DNA from: Saccharococcus thermophilus
GTDB taxonomy: Bacteria > Bacillota > Bacilli > Bacillales > Anoxybacillaceae
DNA: 64,000 bases
Direction of reading: 5' to 3'
Assembly (NCBI RefSeq): GCF_011761475.1
Contig: NZ_JAASRS010000001.1
Span: 1,426,001-1,490,000, forward strand
Position numbers and translations under genes: made by a program. The number at the start of each line of letters is the position of its first letter. Within the stretch, counting starts at the first letter, position 1. Positions 8,408 through 16,878 of the stretch are shown piece after piece. The notes below the pieces were generated by a model. It was not told where the DNA came from. It did not search any database and saw only the letters and a program-made list of their open reading frames with translations.

Positions 8408-9421
8408 ATGATCGAAATAAAAAATGTAACAAAAATTTATTCCACGAAAAAAAAGCAAGTCGTCGGCGTCGACAACGTATCCTTAACCATTCAAGACGGG
8501 GAGATCTTTGGAATTATCGGCTATAGCGGTGCCGGCAAAAGCACGTTGTTGCGCTGTTTAAATCTTTTGGAACGCCCGACATCTGGCCAAGTCATCATCG
8601 ATGGTGTCGATTTAACAACGTTGAATGACAAACAGCTGCGGCAGGCCCGCTTAAAAATCGGAATGATTTTTCAACACTTTTATCTTGTCAGCTCCAAAAC
8701 TGTGTTTGAAAATGTCGCATTTGCCTTAAAAGCGGCAAAAAAGCCAAAAGAAGAAATTGAAAAAAGAGTCAATGAATTGCTTGAAATGGTCGGGCTTTCC
8801 GATAAGCGGGATGCGTACCCTTCCCAGCTAAGCGGCGGGCAAAAGCAGCGGGTTGGCATCGCGCGGGCGCTTGCCAACGACCCGACCGTCCTCTTGTGCG
8901 ACGAAGCAACATCGGCGCTAGACCCAAGTACAACAAAATCGATTTTGACGCTGTTGAAAAAAATCAACCGTGAACTTGGCATTACGATTGTGCTGATTAC
9001 ACATGAAATGGAAGTGGTCAAAGATATATGCGACCGCGTCGCTGTCATGCAAAACGGGAAAATCATCGAATTAGGTACCGTATATGACATTTTTACAAAT
9101 CCGAAAGAAGAATTAACAAAGTCCTTTATCAACAGTATATTGCGGTTTGAACTCCCTGATCATCTGCTGCAGAAGCGGACAGGAACGATTGTCAAAATCC
9201 AGTTCAAAGGGAAGACAGCCGAGGAAGCAATCGTTTCTGATATGCTACAAACCTTTAAAGTAAAATGCAATATTTTGCATGGAAAAATCGAGTATATTCA
9301 AGAGATGCCGCTCGGAATCTTTGTCATGGAGCTGATCGGCGAACCGGAAGAAATCGAGCGGGCCATTCACTACATTTCGCAAAGAACGAACGGATTGGAA
9401 GTGATTGCACATGCTGCTTGA
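8408..9421 (+). CDS. metN: Methionine ABC transporter ATP-binding protein MetN
   Basis: About 337 residues. The ABC domain has a Walker A GYSGAGKSTLLRCLN near residue 38, the signature LSGGQKQRVGIARAL and Walker B VLLCDEATSALDP. A C-terminal NIL domain (about 265-335) binds methionine for trans-inhibition in known MetN proteins. GGAGGG lies about nine bases before the ATG at 8408; a GTG directly before it is an alternative start. The gene is first in metNIQ, overlaps metI, and is controlled by the upstream SAM-I switch. It powers import of methionine at the inner face of the membrane. Confidence 0.96.
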   Translation: MIEIKNVTKIYSTKKKQVVGVDNVSLTIQDGEIFGIIGYSGAGKSTLLRCLNLLERPTSGQVIIDGVDLTTLNDKQLRQARLKIGMIFQHFYLVSSKTVFENVAFALKAAKKPKEEIEKRVNELLEMVGLSDKRDAYPSQLSGGQKQRVGIARALANDPTVLLCDEATSALDPSTTKSILTLLKKINRELGITIVLITHEMEVVKDICDRVAVMQNGKIIELGTVYDIFTNPKEELTKSFINSILRFELPDHLLQKRTGTIVKIQFKGKTAEEAIVSDMLQTFKVKCNILHGKIEYIQEMPLGIFVMELIGEPEEIERAIHYISQRTNGLEVIAHAA

Positions 9422-10076
9422 TGCGTTAATTGATTTAATTCCCGAACTGAACAAAGCGTTTTTAGAGACGATTTATATGGTGGCAATTTCCCTTTTCGTC
9501 GCGATCCTTGCCGGTTTGCCGCTCGGAATTCTCTTATTCGTCACCGACCGCGGTCTGTTTTTGGAGAACACAGTGGTCAAATCCGTCCTTGGCTTTATCG
9601 TCAATATGATTCGCTCGATACCGTTTGTCATCTTGCTCGTCGGGCTGTTGCCGCTTACGAAACTGATTACCGGAACAACGATCGGACCTACTGCTGCGTC
9701 CGTATCTTTGTCGGTCGCTGCCGTTCCGTTTTTTGCAAGAATTGTAGAAACATCGTTGCGAGAAATCGAAAAAGGGGTGATCGAAGCAGCGGTTGCCGTC
9801 GGAGCGACACCTTGGATGATTATCAAAGATGTGCTGCTGCCTGAGGCACGCCCTGGCATTGTGCATGGAATTACAATCACAACAATTAGTTTAGTTGGAT
9901 ATTCGGCAATGGCCGGAATTGTCGGCGGCGGCGGCATCGGCGACTTGGCGATTCGCTTCGGGTATTACCGCTACGACAACACCGTTATGATTACAACGAT
10001 TGTCATTTTAATTTGTCTTGTTCAAATCATTCAGTTTGTCGGCGACCACATCGCTCGCTTGGTCGATAAGCGGTGA
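9411..10076 (+). CDS. metI: Methionine ABC transporter permease MetI
   Basis: A 221-residue integral membrane permease with about five membrane segments, normal length for MetI. The EAA loop that docks to MetN is visible as EAAVAVGATPWMIIKDVLLPEARPG. The start ATG at 9411 has GGAAGTGA seven bases upstream and lies inside the last codons of metN, so translation is coupled. Two copies are expected to pair with two MetN subunits. The family match is clear over the whole length. Confidence 0.95.
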   Translation: MLLDALIDLIPELNKAFLETIYMVAISLFVAILAGLPLGILLFVTDRGLFLENTVVKSVLGFIVNMIRSIPFVILLVGLLPLTKLITGTTIGPTAASVSLSVAAVPFFARIVETSLREIEKGVIEAAVAVGATPWMIIKDVLLPEARPGIVHGITITTISLVGYSAMAGIVGGGGIGDLAIRFGYYRYDNTVMITTIVILICLVQIIQFVGDHIARLVDKR

Positions 10077-10113
10077 GGTCGTTAAAATATAAACTACTAA
10101 GGGGGACTTTATC

Positions 10114-10947
10114 ATGAAAAAACTATCGATCTTTCTCGTTTTCTTGCTTTCCATCGGGCTTCTTGTCGCGTGCGCGGGCAAGGAAACGGCTTCCGGCACT
10201 CCAGAGAAAAAAGAGCTAACGATCGGAGCGACTTCCGATCCCTACAGCGACATGGTCAATAAAGCGATTAAACCTGTATTGGAAAAGAAAGGCTACAAAG
10301 TGAAAGTAGTCGAATTCAGCGACTATATTCAGCCAAACTTGGCGCTGGCCAACGGTGATTTAGACGCTAATTTGTTCCAGCATAAAATTTATATGGAAAA
10401 TTTCGCAAAAGAACATCACCTCGACCTTTCCGAAGTCATTATCGTTCCAACGGCGCCGATGGGCATTTACTCGAAGAAATTTAAATCGCTCGATGAAATT
10501 AAAGATGGAAGTGAAATTGCGATTCCGAACGATCCCACCAACTTGGCAAGAGCACTTTTAATCTTGCAAGACAAAAAATTAATTAAGCTCGATCCATCTG
10601 TCAACCCGCTGACTGTTTCGGAAAAAGATATAAAAGAAAATGTAAAACACCTTCAGTTTAAGCCGGTTGAAGCTGGCCAATTGCCGCGTACTGTGGAAAG
10701 CGTTGATTTGGCCGCTGTTCCTGGCAACTATGCCTTAGCCGCAAAAATGAATTTAATGGATGCCATTGCACTCGAAAACATGCCTGATGACTATCGCAAC
10801 CGCATCGTTGTCAACACAAAAGATTTACATAAACAATTTGTCAAAGATATTAAAGAAGCCGTCGAATCGAAAGAATTCGAAGAAGTGATCGACAAAGAAT
10901 TTAAAGGGTTCGGAAAACCAAAATGGATGCTGGAACGAAAACAGTAA
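10114..10947 (+). CDS. metQ: Methionine-binding lipoprotein MetQ (NlpA family)
   Basis: A 277-residue substrate-binding lipoprotein. The signal peptide MKKLSIFLVFLLSIG ends in the lipobox LLVACAG, with the lipidated Cys at about residue 21. The mature part has the NlpA-type LTIGATSDPYSDMVN, DYIQPNLALANGDLDANLFQH and IAIPNDPTNLARALLIL. AAGGGGG precedes the ATG. It is the last gene of the S-box operon and is followed by a strong terminator. It delivers methionine to MetNI on the outer membrane-facing surface. Confidence 0.95.
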   Translation: MKKLSIFLVFLLSIGLLVACAGKETASGTPEKKELTIGATSDPYSDMVNKAIKPVLEKKGYKVKVVEFSDYIQPNLALANGDLDANLFQHKIYMENFAKEHHLDLSEVIIVPTAPMGIYSKKFKSLDEIKDGSEIAIPNDPTNLARALLILQDKKLIKLDPSVNPLTVSEKDIKENVKHLQFKPVEAGQLPRTVESVDLAAVPGNYALAAKMNLMDAIALENMPDDYRNRIVVNTKDLHKQFVKDIKEAVESKEFEEVIDKEFKGFGKPKWMLERKQ

Positions 10948-10956
10948 TAATGATGC

Positions 10957-10986
10957 AAACACGCCGCCTGATTGCGGCGTGTTTGT
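10957..10986 (+). terminator. Terminator of metNIQ
   Basis: AAACACGCCGC pairs with GCGGCGTGTTT around a CTGATT loop and is followed by GTTTTC. It lies ten bases after the metQ stop. Confidence 0.85.
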
Positions 10987-11085
10987 TTTCGTGATTTTCG
11001 ATGGCATTTCAGGACATGGACGTCTTCCATCTAAAAGAGTTATAGTAAGAATATAACAATAAACAAAATAAAAGAGGCGAGAACA

Positions 11086-12267
11086 TTGACGTACATCCAA
11101 AAAGGCAGCGCCGAATACATAAAAGCAAGTTTGGCACTATTTTTCGGCGGGTTTGTCACCTTTGCGATTTTATACACGACGCAGCCGCTGTTGCCGATTT
11201 TCGCGAAAGAATTTCACGTTTCCGCCGCTTCCGCCAGCTTAACGGTGTCCGCGTCTACCGGAACGTTAGCGGTAATGATGCTCGTAGCGGCCAGTTTATC
11301 GGACCGGATAGGCAAAAAGAATGTGATGATGATGTCCATGCTGCTGACATCAATATTGGCAATGGCCATGGCATTTAGCCCAAACTTTACTTCCCTTGTC
11401 CTTGCACGCACGTTTCTCGGCATGACAGCCGCGGGCATTCCGTCCCTGGCGATGGCCTACGTCGCCGAGGAATTTCATCCAACCGGAATCGGAAAAGTAA
11501 TGGGTCTCTATATTAGCGGGACAAGCATCGGCGGCATGGCTGGACGGATTGTAACAGGCCTGTTAACCGACTTGTTTTCGTGGCGGACGGCGCTATTCGC
11601 CATCGGCGCGATTTCCCTTCTGTTAAGCGTGATTTTTGCTCTCATTCTCCCGACACCTCGTCATTCGGTGAAAAAGCCGCTCAACGGCAAAACCGCGCTG
11701 CAGGCATACGCCGTTCATTTGCGCAATAAACCGTTAATGGCTCTCATTGTTCTTGGCTTTTTATTTATGGGCGGATTTGTGACGTTGTATAACTATATCG
11801 GCTTTTTATTGAGCGAGCCGCCGTACTCGTTCAGCCAGTCCGTTCTCGGGTTCCTTTTTATCGTATATATATTCGGTAGCTTTAGCTCGGTTTATATGGG
11901 AAGACAAGCCGATTTATGCGGCCATGCGCGGGTGTTAAGCATTTCGGTGGTATTGGCCGTCCTTGGTGCGGTTGTTACGCTTGTTCCATCTGTTGTTGTT
12001 AAAATCATCGGGCTTTCGTTATTTACCTTTGGCTTTTTCGGCTGCCACTCGATTGCGAGCGCGTGGATTGGAGAACGTGCAAAGATGAATAAAGCGCAAG
12101 CCTCTTCCCTTTATCTCTTATTCTATTACTTAGGCTCCAGCCTTGCTGGCACAGCCGGCGGCTACTTTTGGATCCACTTTCACTGGCCTGGCGTCATCGC
12201 ATTTGTTGTGGCCTTATTGCTATTAAGCTATCCGCTGATTGGCTATGCTCATAAGCAGCTCGAGTAG
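11086..12267 (+). CDS. MFS transporter (YnfM/AraJ-like, 12 membrane segments)
   Basis: A 393-residue major facilitator with about 12 hydrophobic segments. The loop 2-3 motif appears as ASLSDRIGKKNVM, and YTTQPLLPIFAKEFHVS in the first loop is typical of the YnfM/CynX-like arabinose-polymer/drug subgroup. The start is TTG at 11086 behind AGAGGCGAG; no ATG fits the N-terminus. It stands alone between the met terminator and a degraded lipoprotein gene. The substrate cannot be told from sequence; efflux of small organic compounds is the usual role of this subgroup. Confidence 0.8.
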   Translation: MTYIQKGSAEYIKASLALFFGGFVTFAILYTTQPLLPIFAKEFHVSAASASLTVSASTGTLAVMMLVAASLSDRIGKKNVMMMSMLLTSILAMAMAFSPNFTSLVLARTFLGMTAAGIPSLAMAYVAEEFHPTGIGKVMGLYISGTSIGGMAGRIVTGLLTDLFSWRTALFAIGAISLLLSVIFALILPTPRHSVKKPLNGKTALQAYAVHLRNKPLMALIVLGFLFMGGFVTLYNYIGFLLSEPPYSFSQSVLGFLFIVYIFGSFSSVYMGRQADLCGHARVLSISVVLAVLGAVVTLVPSVVVKIIGLSLFTFGFFGCHSIASAWIGERAKMNKAQASSLYLLFYYLGSSLAGTAGGYFWIHFHWPGVIAFVVALLLLSYPLIGYAHKQLE

Positions 12268-12467
12268 TTCCCGTGGTTACTTCCATAGAGGAGAAAAGAT
12301 GCTTATTTGCAAGTAAGTTCAGTTTTGGAGCAGAAAAATAAGAAAGACACATTAATCTAACAATCAAATAGCAATATTATACGTTTAAAATCCAAATGAT
12401 TGTAACTAACGATGTATATTAATTTGTCTATATATAACAAAATCATTGATAAGGGGGCTCAGATCTC
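12268..12467. other. AT-rich intergenic region
   Basis: I see no gene or clear terminator after the MFS gene. The sequence becomes very AT-rich from 12350, probably holding the promoter of the frameshifted lipoprotein gene that follows. Confidence 0.4.
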
Positions 12468-12876
12468 TTGTTATCGCTTAAGCGGGAGTCTATTTTATTC
12501 GCCGCCATTTTACTCTTAATTCCTGTCGTTAATTGGATGTAATAACGAAACTGTTAAATTAGATGGAAAAGTTGTTGAAAGTGTTGCTGTATCGAAAATC
12601 GGCGAGGACATGAATGATGTTAAAGAGCCTCACATTTTTTATGGGCAAGAAAACGCAGTAGAACTTCAAACATTTGTTGATGCTATTAAGAAAGCAAAAA
12701 AGGTAAACAGCATTGTCGATGTAGTAAAACCAGACTTTCTTCTGAAGATTGCATTTGAAAACAAAACGACTTCTAAGCATTACTTATGGTTAAGTTCAGA
12801 TAGCGGCTCAATTATAAATAAAGAAGACACACATACCATCTACACCTTGCCGTCCAACATTATTGAAGACTTATAA
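12468..12876 (+). pseudogene. Small lipoprotein with a frameshift in the signal peptide
   Basis: A TTG start at 12468 behind AAGGGGG opens a signal peptide (LSLKRESILFAAILLLI) that runs into a stop at 12539-12544. The next frame continues as LSLIGCNNETVKLDGK with a good lipobox cysteine, and stays open to 12876. Total length is three times 136 plus one, so removing one base near 12515-12525 restores a lipoprotein of about 135 residues. The mature part has no family I recognise. Either a genuine disruption or a sequencing error; without the repair only an unsecreted fragment from the ATG at 12610 could be made. Confidence 0.75.
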
Positions 12877-12892
12877 TAGATATGTTAAATAA

Positions 12893-12927
12893 AACACTCG
12901 GCAGATTGTTTTTACCGAGTGTTTTTG
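12893..12927 (+). terminator. Terminator after the lipoprotein gene
   Basis: AACACTCGG pairs with CCGAGTGTT around a 12-base loop and is followed by TTTT. It is 17 bases downstream of the stop. Confidence 0.8.
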
Positions 12928-12988
12928 AAAATTTTCTTGCTCTGTAGAAATGATTAATACTTTCCTAAAACGCGATGAAAATAGATTT

Positions 12989-13532
12989 TCAGATTAGCGG
13001 CTGTTTCGCATTTGGGACCGCAAGCGAAGCAAAGCACATTGTCAAAATCGCAGCGATTCCGTTCATCAGGAAAAACGTTTTCCAGTTTGCCTGGGTGGAT
13101 AGGCCTCCCACCACGACAATAGCAGCGCATAATACAATGGCAGGAAATGCAGATGAACGCATCGCAATATATTGATTATAGTCGAAAAAATGAAAGAGAA
13201 ATGGGACAGGAATCCATGACAGCGCTAAATATATCGCTTTGTACGAAAGTTTTTTTATGAAGCTGATACAGCGGATACAGCACGAAGAACATTCCGGATG
13301 CAATGCAAAGGTAGGAGAGCGGATATGTCTTTAGAGAGATAAGAAACACGTCAATCGGATAAATGTCGCTGCAATACGGCACATCTTTCGGAGTAAAAAT
13401 AAATTTTGGCCGGCAATCCGTCTGGGATTCATAGGCAATTTTGCTGGCAAGAAAGAATGAATACACATACGTCACTAAAAAGGCAGGAAGGCTTAACCCC
13501 CAAATCCACCATCCGTACTTCAAAATCACCAT
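12989..13532 (-). pseudogene. Four-segment membrane protein broken by a frameshift in an A7 run
   Basis: Two overlapping reverse frames join into one protein of about 180 residues. The N-terminal part ends in FVLYPLYQLHKK and the C-terminal part resumes as LSYKAIYLALSWIPVPFLF, exactly at the run of seven A at about 13247-13253. The joined length is three times 181 plus one, so one extra A explains it. About four or five hydrophobic segments are present: YGWWIWGLSLPAFLVTYVYSF, LSYLCIASGMFFVLY, AFPAIVLCAAIVVVGG and TFFLMNGIAAILTMCFASL. The loop after segment one has two Cys. I do not recognise the family. It could be a sequencing error, phase variation or a dead gene. Confidence 0.7.
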
Positions 13533-13647
13533 CCCCTTTTATACAAAACTTCCCTTTTAGTGCAATTTTACACTATTTGTTCTTATAATATGAAGATTTT
13601 TCCTTGATTGTCAACATTTTTTGCAAAAAAGAGATGGTGGTTCAATT

Positions 13648-13898
13648 TTATTGTTTCTGCTTGTACCAGGCTAACGCTTTCTTCTCCGTCTCTCTTACAA
13701 ATGCGGCTTTTCCATTTATATATGCTTGGATGTCATTAGAAAACTGTTTGGCAAGCGCTTCTTTCAGGCGGCTGTATGCCTTTGCCACCTCGCGATGGCG
13801 ATCAAATATTCCTTAAAAGCTATATGTCTCGCAATACGCTCTCTTCCTGCCGGAAACACATGGACATGGTGGGTGCGCTCCTCCCCGCCTTTTTGGAA
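13648..13898 (-). pseudogene. grpB-family (UPF0157) gene, 3' part, separated by an IS1595-like element
   Basis: Reading leftward from the element, the frame continues as QKGGEERTHHVHVF, the conserved GrpB centre, then AGRERIARHIAFKEYLIA. A missing base near 13800 shifts the frame, after which HREVAKAYSRLKEALAKQF leads to the normal GrpB C-terminus and a stop at 13648. Together with the 5' part at 14867-15150, removal of the element and one duplication gives a coding length three times 175 plus two, which agrees with one missing base. GrpB proteins have a nucleotidyltransferase-like fold of uncertain function. Confidence 0.85.
13891..13898. repeat. 8-bp target-site duplication, left copy (IS1595-like element)
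   Basis: TTTTGGAA here is repeated at 14867-14874 on the other side of the element. Deleting the element plus one copy restores the GrpB frame through FFQKGGEERT. Confidence 0.9.
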
Positions 13899-14011
13899 GG
13901 CTCTGTTAATGTTTAATGTTGATTTTTTTCAATAAAATGTTAGGGAACCATCTTTTGGTTCCCCAATTCTCAATAAACCAGTCTATTAGATATTCAATAA
14001 AGATGTTTGTT

Positions 14012-14449
14012 TTATATGTTCATACTCATTGTAATGGTTCTATTTTTGAATCCTAATTTTTCGTACAGTTTAATCGCATGATTTCCTGCATATACACTTA
14101 AGCGAACCTCTGAATATCCATCTTGTTTAAGATGTTCGATACCAGTTTCCATCAATTGTTTTGCAATTCCATTTCCCCTAAATTCCTCTAACACAAACAA
14201 TTCATAAATAAATCCATACATCTTTTCAGTAAATTGGTCTTTACTTGTTCCTATAAGAATCCAACCCATTAGATTATCGCCTTCAGTTGCTATCAAATAA
14301 TAGCTTCCTTTCTGCAATAATGGTTCAATAAGTTGTTTGACTTTTTCATCTGACGGTTTTGCTTCGCCTAATGTACCTTCGAATAATGCTTGTGGTGAAA
14401 GTGATAAAATCTTTTTATATTCCGAATCGTTTGGTTTTCTAATTTCCAT
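14012..14449 (-). CDS. GNAT-family N-acetyltransferase, passenger gene of the IS1595-like element
   Basis: A 145-residue acetyl-CoA-dependent acetyltransferase. The core has YLIATEGDNLMGWILIG (central strands), YELFVLEEFRGNGIAKQLM (the Q/R-x-x-G-x-G/A acetyl-CoA loop as RGNGIA) and SVYAGNHAIKLYEKLGF (C-terminal motif B). The ATG at 14449 has AGAGGAG about ten bases upstream; a longer frame overlaps the transposase remnant and has no such site. It lies within the inverted repeats of the element, between the transposase remnant and the distal end, so it moves with the element. The substrate is unknown; antibiotics, polyamines or protein N-termini are all possible. Confidence 0.87.
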   Translation of the reverse strand: MEIRKPNDSEYKKILSLSPQALFEGTLGEAKPSDEKVKQLIEPLLQKGSYYLIATEGDNLMGWILIGTSKDQFTEKMYGFIYELFVLEEFRGNGIAKQLMETGIEHLKQDGYSEVRLSVYAGNHAIKLYEKLGFKNRTITMSMNI

Positions 14450-14504
14450 AAATTGAGTTCTCCTCTCCCAGTATTTATAAGCCGATTGCCCGTTAATGAC
14501 CTTT

Positions 14505-14786
14505 TTAAGCACTGAACTTAGATAGACGGAGACTTTCAAAAGTTTCTGTCATTTCAAATACAAATGATGTAAGCAGAAGCTCTTTTATATGTTGCTTGGT
14601 ATTTTCGTTACTGAGGCTATCTACAAATAAGAACCAAGCAAGGTAATTATTAAGATATTTTGTAGCCACACCTTTAAAACGGTCAATCCACTTCTTCATC
14701 CGAGAATGAAAACTGTTGACATTTTGAATGTGATACTTGTCGATGTATTTTAATAGGCTGCTGAACGCTTTGTCCATCATTAACAC
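14505..14786 (-). pseudogene. IS1595-family transposase, C-terminal fragment
   Basis: About 93 codons carrying the distinctive IS1595 C-terminal block [31 protein letters not shown]. The full-length family is roughly 300 residues, so the DNA-binding part and the first catalytic residues are missing. The open frame begins only 80 bases from the terminal repeat, so an internal deletion has joined the repeat region to the 3' part. It cannot be an active transposase. Confidence 0.85.
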
Positions 14787-14866
14787 TCTCGAACCTCGTT
14801 ATAAATTGTAATTATAGCAAGAACTTGGTTGGGTTTTAAATATCAACAATGTTCTTTAACAGAGCC

Positions 14867-14874
14867 TTTTGGAA
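14867..14874. repeat. 8-bp target-site duplication, right copy (IS1595-like element)
   Basis: TTTTGGAA, identical to 13891-13898, directly outside the GGCTCTG terminal repeat. Confidence 0.9.
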
Positions 14875-15150
14875 AAAGCGGCGTTTTGGAATGCCGTTTT
14901 CCTCCATCGCCTGATAGCCAAGCGCTGCCATTGCCTCATTATACTGGTCGATGCGTTCAATATCATGGACTTCTATCATGATATCAATGATAGTCTTGGC
15001 GCTCATTCCCGGAATAGCCGTACTGCCGATATGATAGATGCGCAAACATTGTTCGCCAAATACCCGTTTCAGCTTTTCCGCTTCCTCGGCAAACATCGTT
15101 GTCCATTCATCACGAAATGGGACGACTTCTACTTTCCTCGCGATGATCAT
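14867..15150 (-). pseudogene. grpB-family (UPF0157) gene, 5' part
   Basis: The N-terminal half of a GrpB-family protein: RKVEVVPFRDEWTTMFAEEAEKL, then LRIYHIGSTAIPGMSAKTIIDIMIEV, the family's HIGSTAxPG signature, ending in IPKRRFFQK where the element begins. The frame then runs a few codons into the element and stops. The start is taken as the ATG at 15148-15150 behind GAGGAAAAGG; an ATG eight codons earlier is possible. The native protein would be about 175 residues. Confidence 0.87.
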
Positions 15151-15184
15151 CACGTCCTTTTCCTCTTCTATCATTGTGAAACAA

Positions 15185-15577
15185 TTATTTTTGACTTTCG
15201 ATCACCTGTAGCCCAAATTGCAGACAGTCTTCACAAATTGACGCAAACGGCCCTTTGGCAAGACGTTCTTTTTCACGCAAGCAAAAAGAGCATCGTTCTT
15301 TTGCATTTTCTTTATCCGCTGAGAATGTATCGTTTATTTTAACCACATTTAGCATTTTCATGTTCTCGTACACTTGATGGATAAATTCTTCATCAATATG
15401 TGCAAATTCTCCTTTAAGTTTCATGGCTGCTAGCTTGCTAGCGACCGCCATTCCTTCATAAAATCGCTGTCTCTCTTTGTCTTCGCCATTTTCCACCACT
15501 GCCATCATATCTTCGGAAAACCTTTCCAACGCTTCCACCGTCAAGCTGTCCAGCCATGTTTTTTGGCCACCGTTCAT
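15185..15577 (-). CDS. Protein with ClpX-type C4 zinc finger
   Basis: A 130-residue protein. The N-terminal 75 residues are predicted helical (LTVEALERFSEDMMAVVENGEDKERQRFYEGM). The C-terminus carries CSFC and, 15 residues on, CEDC, as in the zinc-binding domain of ClpX, which recognises adaptors and substrates of ClpXP. No AAA+ domain follows, so it may be a free-standing adaptor-like or regulatory protein. GGGGGAG lies eight bases before the ATG. It is co-directional with the broken grpB gene just downstream. The zinc finger is seen directly; any link to ClpXP is inference. Confidence 0.75.
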   Translation of the reverse strand: MNGGQKTWLDSLTVEALERFSEDMMAVVENGEDKERQRFYEGMAVASKLAAMKLKGEFAHIDEEFIHQVYENMKMLNVVKINDTFSADKENAKERCSFCLREKERLAKGPFASICEDCLQFGLQVIESQK

Positions 15578-15656
15578 TAAATCATCTCCCCCTAATTCAG
15601 TTACTTATTCCGAATACAACAATAAGCAAACGTTTTCCTTCTTAATTGTCGCTTTA

Positions 15657-16049
15657 TCACTCATCGATAAACCGCTCGCGGATGTCGGGAGTGGGCATCA
15701 GGCAATGGTCGCGCTTTCCGAACCATTCATACCGATGCTTGGCGACAAAATCATATACATAATCCCGCAGCGGCTTCGGAACAAGCCAAAATATATAAAA
15801 CAGCTTCCATGCGCCTTTCAGCCGCCGGCAAATGCGGAGAGCGGCACTTGATTTCATATAATAGCGTCCGTCCTCGAGCAGCACGAGACTGTCCACCTCG
15901 GGAACACCAAACTTTTCCCGTAGCGCCGCTCCTGTTTCACTTTGCAAAGAAGCAAAGCGAAATACGGCATGTGGATCACGCACGATAATAAACTGCACAC
16001 TGGCATTGCACAGCGAGCAGACGCCATCGAACAAAACAATCGGATTCAT
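15657..16049 (-). CDS. DCC family thiol-disulfide oxidoreductase (DUF393)
   Basis: About 130 residues. The start ATG at 16047-16049 follows GGGGGAGAAAA; an upstream extension overlaps the SRAP gene and is unlike the family. The N-terminus IVLFDGVCSLCNASVQFII has the DxxCxxC motif that names the DCC family, a thioredoxin-like fold. Later family features are FRFASLQSE, DSLVLLEDGRYYMKSSAALRI and a C-terminal aromatic helix. It starts 13 bases after the SRAP gene stop, so the two are probably co-transcribed. The redox partner is unknown. Confidence 0.88.
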   Translation of the reverse strand: MNPIVLFDGVCSLCNASVQFIIVRDPHAVFRFASLQSETGAALREKFGVPEVDSLVLLEDGRYYMKSSAALRICRRLKGAWKLFYIFWLVPKPLRDYVYDFVAKHRYEWFGKRDHCLMPTPDIRERFIDE

Positions 16050-16062
16050 TTTTCTCCCCCGT

Positions 16063-16731
16063 TTACTCGCTATGGACCGGCTCAATACAATCGGCAACAT
16101 CGTTTTTCGGCGAATTGACAATCGTCGACACTTCGTACATTTTCATCTCTTCGGCAGGATACGGCTGCAATAGCGATTTGATATAATCAGTATCCTCTAA
16201 CTTCGGGTCTAACCATGCGTCATGCCACTCTTGCGGCAAAATCACGGGCATGCGATCATGAATCGTACCTACCAATTCGTTCGCTTTTGTTGTAATAATC
16301 GTACACGTATACAGCATTTCGCCCTGTTTGTCCCATTTCTCCCACAGCCCGGCAAATGCAAATGGCTCCCCATTTCGCAGCGTAAAACGGTACGGAACTT
16401 TTTTTGTCCCTTCCTTTTTCCATTCATAAAAACCGTCCGCCAAAATCAAACAGCGCCGCCGCTTCAGCGCACGGCGGAAGCTCGCTTTTTCATCGACCGT
16501 TTCCGCCCTGGCGTTGATCATCTTCCAGCCGACTTTCGGGTCGTTCGCCCAAGATGGCACGAGCCCCCACTTCATCATCTTCCCAATTCGTGTCCCCTTC
16601 TCCTCCACAACAGTCAGCACCTCTTGGCTTGGAGCGATGTTGAAACGGGGAGGAATCGTTCCAGTATAAACGAAATGGAACAATGCTTGCAGCTGCGCGA
16701 TATCAGCCGTTAACGAAAAACGTCCGCACAT
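16063..16731 (-). CDS. SOS response-associated peptidase (SRAP/HMCES/YedK family)
   Basis: A 222-residue SRAP protein that shields abasic sites in single-stranded DNA by forming a thiazolidine crosslink through Cys2. The essential N-terminus MCGRFSL is intact, as are PRFNIAPSQ, MMKWGLVPSWA, INARAETVDEKASFR, RRCLILADGFYEWKK and HDRMPVIL with the active-site His. The start must be this ATG because Cys has to be residue 2 after Met removal. It is followed by the DCC oxidoreductase gene. Family and residues are secure. Confidence 0.95.
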   Translation of the reverse strand: MCGRFSLTADIAQLQALFHFVYTGTIPPRFNIAPSQEVLTVVEEKGTRIGKMMKWGLVPSWANDPKVGWKMINARAETVDEKASFRRALKRRRCLILADGFYEWKKEGTKKVPYRFTLRNGEPFAFAGLWEKWDKQGEMLYTCTIITTKANELVGTIHDRMPVILPQEWHDAWLDPKLEDTDYIKSLLQPYPAEEMKMYEVSTIVNSPKNDVADCIEPVHSE

Positions 16732-16878
16732 AAGGATTTCCTCCTATCTATACTAAACGGATAAAAAAGGAATTTGTTTCATATATGTAGAAGTATAATA
16801 CAAAAAATGGGTTATATGCGTAAACCCCGTTGCGCTTTGCCATTTACGTACCACATTTTATTTAAAGGAGAATCATAG

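Larger units (their letters stand above)
13899..14866 (-). mobile_element. IS1595-like element (968 bp) carrying a GNAT gene and a truncated transposase
   Basis: The ends are inverted repeats: GGCTCTGTTAATG inward from 13899 and GGCTCTGTTAAAG inward from 14866, with a second match TGTTGAT at positions 19-25 of each. An 8-bp duplication flanks it, the size expected for IS1595. Inside are a 145-residue acetyltransferase and only the C-terminal third of an IS1595-type transposase, on the same strand. The element is therefore probably non-autonomous: it could move only if a relative supplies transposase. It has split a grpB-family gene. Confidence 0.88.
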
